Notes under the pieces: model-generated | What the model was told of the DNA's origin: nothing | The model's input: only the letters and a program-made list of their open reading frames with translations | Database searches by the model: none | Translations under genes and position numbers: made by a program | Shown here: one piece after another, positions 6,651 to 8,029 of the stretch | Position numbering within the stretch: position 1 is the first letter of the stretch | Layout of the letters: every line of letters begins with the position of its first letter | DNA from: Candidatus Eiseniibacteriota bacterium | Lineage (GTDB): Bacteria > Arandabacterota > Arandabacteria > JAGLYR01 | Length of the DNA: 8,029 bases | Reading direction: 5' to 3' | NCBI GenBank assembly: GCA_023132135.1 | Contig: JAGLYR010000161.1 | Location: 1-8,029, forward strand

Positions 6651-6655
6651 GGAGG
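6651..6655 (+). promoter_or_regulatory. ribosome binding site that supports the TTG start of the PLD-like gene
   Basis: GGAGG lies 5 nt before TTG 6661-6663. This strong site, plus a signal peptide that begins right after it, supports the rare start codon over any internal ATG. Confidence 0.85.
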
Positions 6656-6660
6656 AAAGA

Positions 6661-7977
6661 TTGGCCGAGCGACTCGTGACCGCATCAGTCCTGTGGATCC
6701 TGATCCTCTTCGCAACGGCAGGGGCAGCAACCCAGCCTGCCGATTCCGTGGACGTCACGCCGGACCGCACTCAACTTGCCACCGCATCCGGTATCGAAAT
6801 CGAGATTATCGAATCCGCCCCGCTAGAGACGGAGCTGGACCAGGAGGACATCCGGAACACGTCCGACGTCTGGGTGGAGATGATCGAGGGGGCCGGGGAG
6901 TCTCTGGATCTGGCCGAGTTCTATCTGAGCAATACCAAGGGCCACGGGCTGCTCGAACCGGTGATCGAGGCCGTGACCGGCGCCGCCGGGCGCGGAGTCA
7001 AGGTTCGCCTCCTCGTCGAGAAGTCATTCTATGATACTTACCCGGAGACGATCGACCGGCTTGGGGAAAGCGGAATCGAGGTCCGGTTCTTTGACATCAA
7101 GCCCCTGACCGGCGGTGTCCTTCACGCCAAGTACTTCATTGTAGATGGACGGGAGCTGTTCCTGGGTTCTCAGAACTTCGACTGGCGGGCGCTGGAACAC
7201 ATCCACGAGATCGGGCTTCGGGTGGTCTCAGAGAGCCTTGCGCTCACGCTGGTGCATCTGTTCGAGTTCGACTGGGCCCTCGCCGGAGGAGAAGAGCCCA
7301 TGGCCGCAGCGGATGCGGAACCGGCCGAGGACAAGGATGGAGACGGTCTGCCGGACGGGATCGATCCGACCCCGGACGTCGCCACGTGGAACGAGGAACC
7401 CGGCGGCGGGATCCATCGGGCCTACCTCGTGGCTAGCCCGCCGGAGCTCAACCCTCAGGGAATCCCGGGAGCGGAGGACGAACTGATCCGGCTGATCGAC
7501 TCCGCAGAGAAGGAGATTCTGGTCCAGCTCTTGAGCTACTCCCCCGCCGGCAGACGCGGGGGCTATTACGCGACGATCGACAACGCGCTCAGGGCAGCTG
7601 CGAACCGCGGGGTCAAGGTCCGGATGATCCTCTCCGACTGGAACAAGCGCCGCCCGGGGATCGATCACCTCAAGAGCCTCTCCCTCATCCCCAACATCTA
7701 CATTCGTCTCAGTACCATCCCTCAGTGGAGCGAGGGATTCATCCCCTTCGCCCGTGTCGAGCACTGCAAGTACATGGTGGTCGATGAGAAGATCCTGTGG
7801 GTGGGCACCAGCAACTGGAGCGAGGACTACTTCCACAGCTCGCGAAATGTCGAGATGGTGGTCGAGGCGGAAACGCTGGCTGAGCGGATGTGGCACCTCT
7901 TCTACTTCGGCTGGAATGGGCCATACACGTATCCGATACGCGTGGATATTGATTATCCGGCGCCGAGAATACGCTAG
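6661..7977 (+). CDS. exported two-HKD phospholipase D superfamily protein resembling PLD3/PLD4
   Basis: The protein has 438 residues and starts at TTG. Residues 1-23 look like a Sec signal peptide (Arg4, hydrophobic 5-19, ATAGAA) with no lipobox Cys, so it should be periplasmic or secreted. Two HxKx4D motifs follow: His155-Lys157-Asp162 with GSQN at 169-172, and His368-Lys370-Asp375 with GTSN at 382-385. Both are complete, so one active site with a phospho-histidine intermediate is expected. Framing motifs such as LDLAEFYLS, GGVLHAKYFIVD, FDWRALEH, RGVKVRMILSDW and NWSEDYF follow the layout of animal PLD3/PLD4 and poxvirus K4/F13, rather than cardiolipin synthases or classic secreted phospholipases. 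Between the halves (211-245) lies an acidic linker with DKDGDGLPDGID (224-235), a thrombospondin-3/dockerin-like calcium motif. PLD3/4 relatives are 5' single-strand nucleic acid exonucleases and lipid transphosphatidylases; which applies here is unknown. The gene stands alone, with its own promoter, divergent from the glycan operon. Confidence 0.93.
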   Translation: MAERLVTASVLWILILFATAGAATQPADSVDVTPDRTQLATASGIEIEIIESAPLETELDQEDIRNTSDVWVEMIEGAGESLDLAEFYLSNTKGHGLLEPVIEAVTGAAGRGVKVRLLVEKSFYDTYPETIDRLGESGIEVRFFDIKPLTGGVLHAKYFIVDGRELFLGSQNFDWRALEHIHEIGLRVVSESLALTLVHLFEFDWALAGGEEPMAAADAEPAEDKDGDGLPDGIDPTPDVATWNEEPGGGIHRAYLVASPPELNPQGIPGAEDELIRLIDSAEKEILVQLLSYSPAGRRGGYYATIDNALRAAANRGVKVRMILSDWNKRRPGIDHLKSLSLIPNIYIRLSTIPQWSEGFIPFARVEHCKYMVVDEKILWVGTSNWSEDYFHSSRNVEMVVEAETLAERMWHLFYFGWNGPYTYPIRVDIDYPAPRIR

Positions 7978-7983
7978 CCTGGG

Positions 7984-8001
7984 TTATTCAGGAATCCCTG
8001 C
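7984..8001 (+). repeat. 18-nt motif, downstream copy (TTATTCA-N3-ATCCCTGC)
   Basis: This copy matches 15 of 18 bases of the motif at 6493-6510, on the same strand. It forms the left arm of the terminal inverted repeat. Together the two copies flank the PLD-like gene with its promoter. Confidence 0.45.
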
Positions 8002-8029
8002 AACCCTCTCGCTACGGGATTCCTGAATA
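7985..8029 (+). terminator. 14-bp perfect inverted repeat after the PLD-like gene (terminator or dispersed palindrome)
   Basis: TATTCAGGAATCCC at 7985-7998 and GGGATTCCTGAATA at 8016-8029 are exact reverse complements around a 17-nt loop, 8 nt past the stop codon. The position suits a terminator. However, the loop is long, no U-run is seen before the window ends, and the stem may continue beyond the edge. The left arm overlaps the downstream copy of the 18-nt motif also found at 6493-6510, which favours a REP-like or otherwise dispersed element. Confidence 0.6.

Larger units (their letters stand above)
6328..6660. other. 333-nt divergent intergenic region
   Basis: No credible coding frame is present. 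The left end holds the leader and promoter of the carbohydrate operon (minus strand), and the right end the promoter and leader of the PLD-like gene (plus strand). Between them (about 6390-6600) are an 18-nt motif at 6493-6510, repeated after the PLD gene, and a 14-nt tandem repeat at 6550-6591. I see nothing else recognisable in 6390-6490. Confidence 0.8.

Noticed and set aside
7228-7896. 222-codon minus-strand frame over the PLD-like gene
   Set aside because: It is a shadow of a gene with two complete HKD motifs, a signal peptide and its own promoter.
6661-7977. cardiolipin synthase or toxin-type phospholipase D
   Set aside because: Cardiolipin synthases have N-terminal membrane helices and a different motif frame. 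Here a cleavable-type signal and a PLD3/4-like motif order are seen.

Overview
This is a GC-rich bacterial window of 8 kb. It carries four tightly packed genes on the minus strand and one on the plus strand, with short intergenic gaps. No ribosomal, tRNA, transposase or phage gene is visible. The sequence does not fix a phylum. High GC, frequent TTG starts, a secreted protein with a thrombospondin-3-like Asp-rich linker, and the 9-nt repeat whose antisense reading gives 'NHEGHEGHEG' together fit an environmental Gram-negative lineage such as the Planctomycetes/Verrucomicrobia or FCB-type candidate phyla. That placement is inference.

Left block (1-2920, minus strand): a two-gene Mre11/Rad50-like DNA-repair module. 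The SbcD/YhaO-type metallophosphoesterase (1796-2920) overlaps by 8 nt the start of an SbcC/YhaN-type coiled-coil ATPase (1-1803), which runs off the left edge. The visible part of the ATPase has a Walker A motif and a two-helix membrane hairpin inside its coiled coil. This suggests a membrane-tethered version resembling YhaN/YhaO of Bacillus rather than the classic soluble SbcCD.

Middle block (3084-6327, minus strand): a two-gene carbohydrate operon read from a well-formed sigma-70 promoter at 6361-6389. The first gene is a 745-residue fusion of a GT4-type glycosyltransferase with a C-terminal domain that looks like an alpha/alpha six-hairpin barrel. The second is a GH130-family phosphorylase or hydrolase of beta-mannosides. 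The pairing suggests one machine that builds and trims or recycles a mannose-containing glycan; the product cannot be told from sequence. A strong hairpin and a triplet 9-nt repeat lie after this operon, before the repair module.

Right block (6328-8029, plus strand): a 333-nt divergent intergenic region contains two back-to-back consensus-like promoters, a 14-nt tandem repeat, and an 18-nt motif that recurs (15/18) just after the next gene. That gene (6661-7977) starts at TTG behind a perfect GGAGG. It encodes an exported two-HKD phospholipase D superfamily protein whose overall pattern matches animal PLD3/PLD4, the lysosomal exonucleases, more than the classic bacterial phospholipases. The window ends with a 14-nt perfect inverted repeat just after its stop codon.

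The three blocks do not obviously form one pathway. The most notable items are the PLD3-like secreted protein with a calcium-type linker, the GT4-barrel fusion paired with GH130, and the membrane-anchored Rad50-like ATPase.
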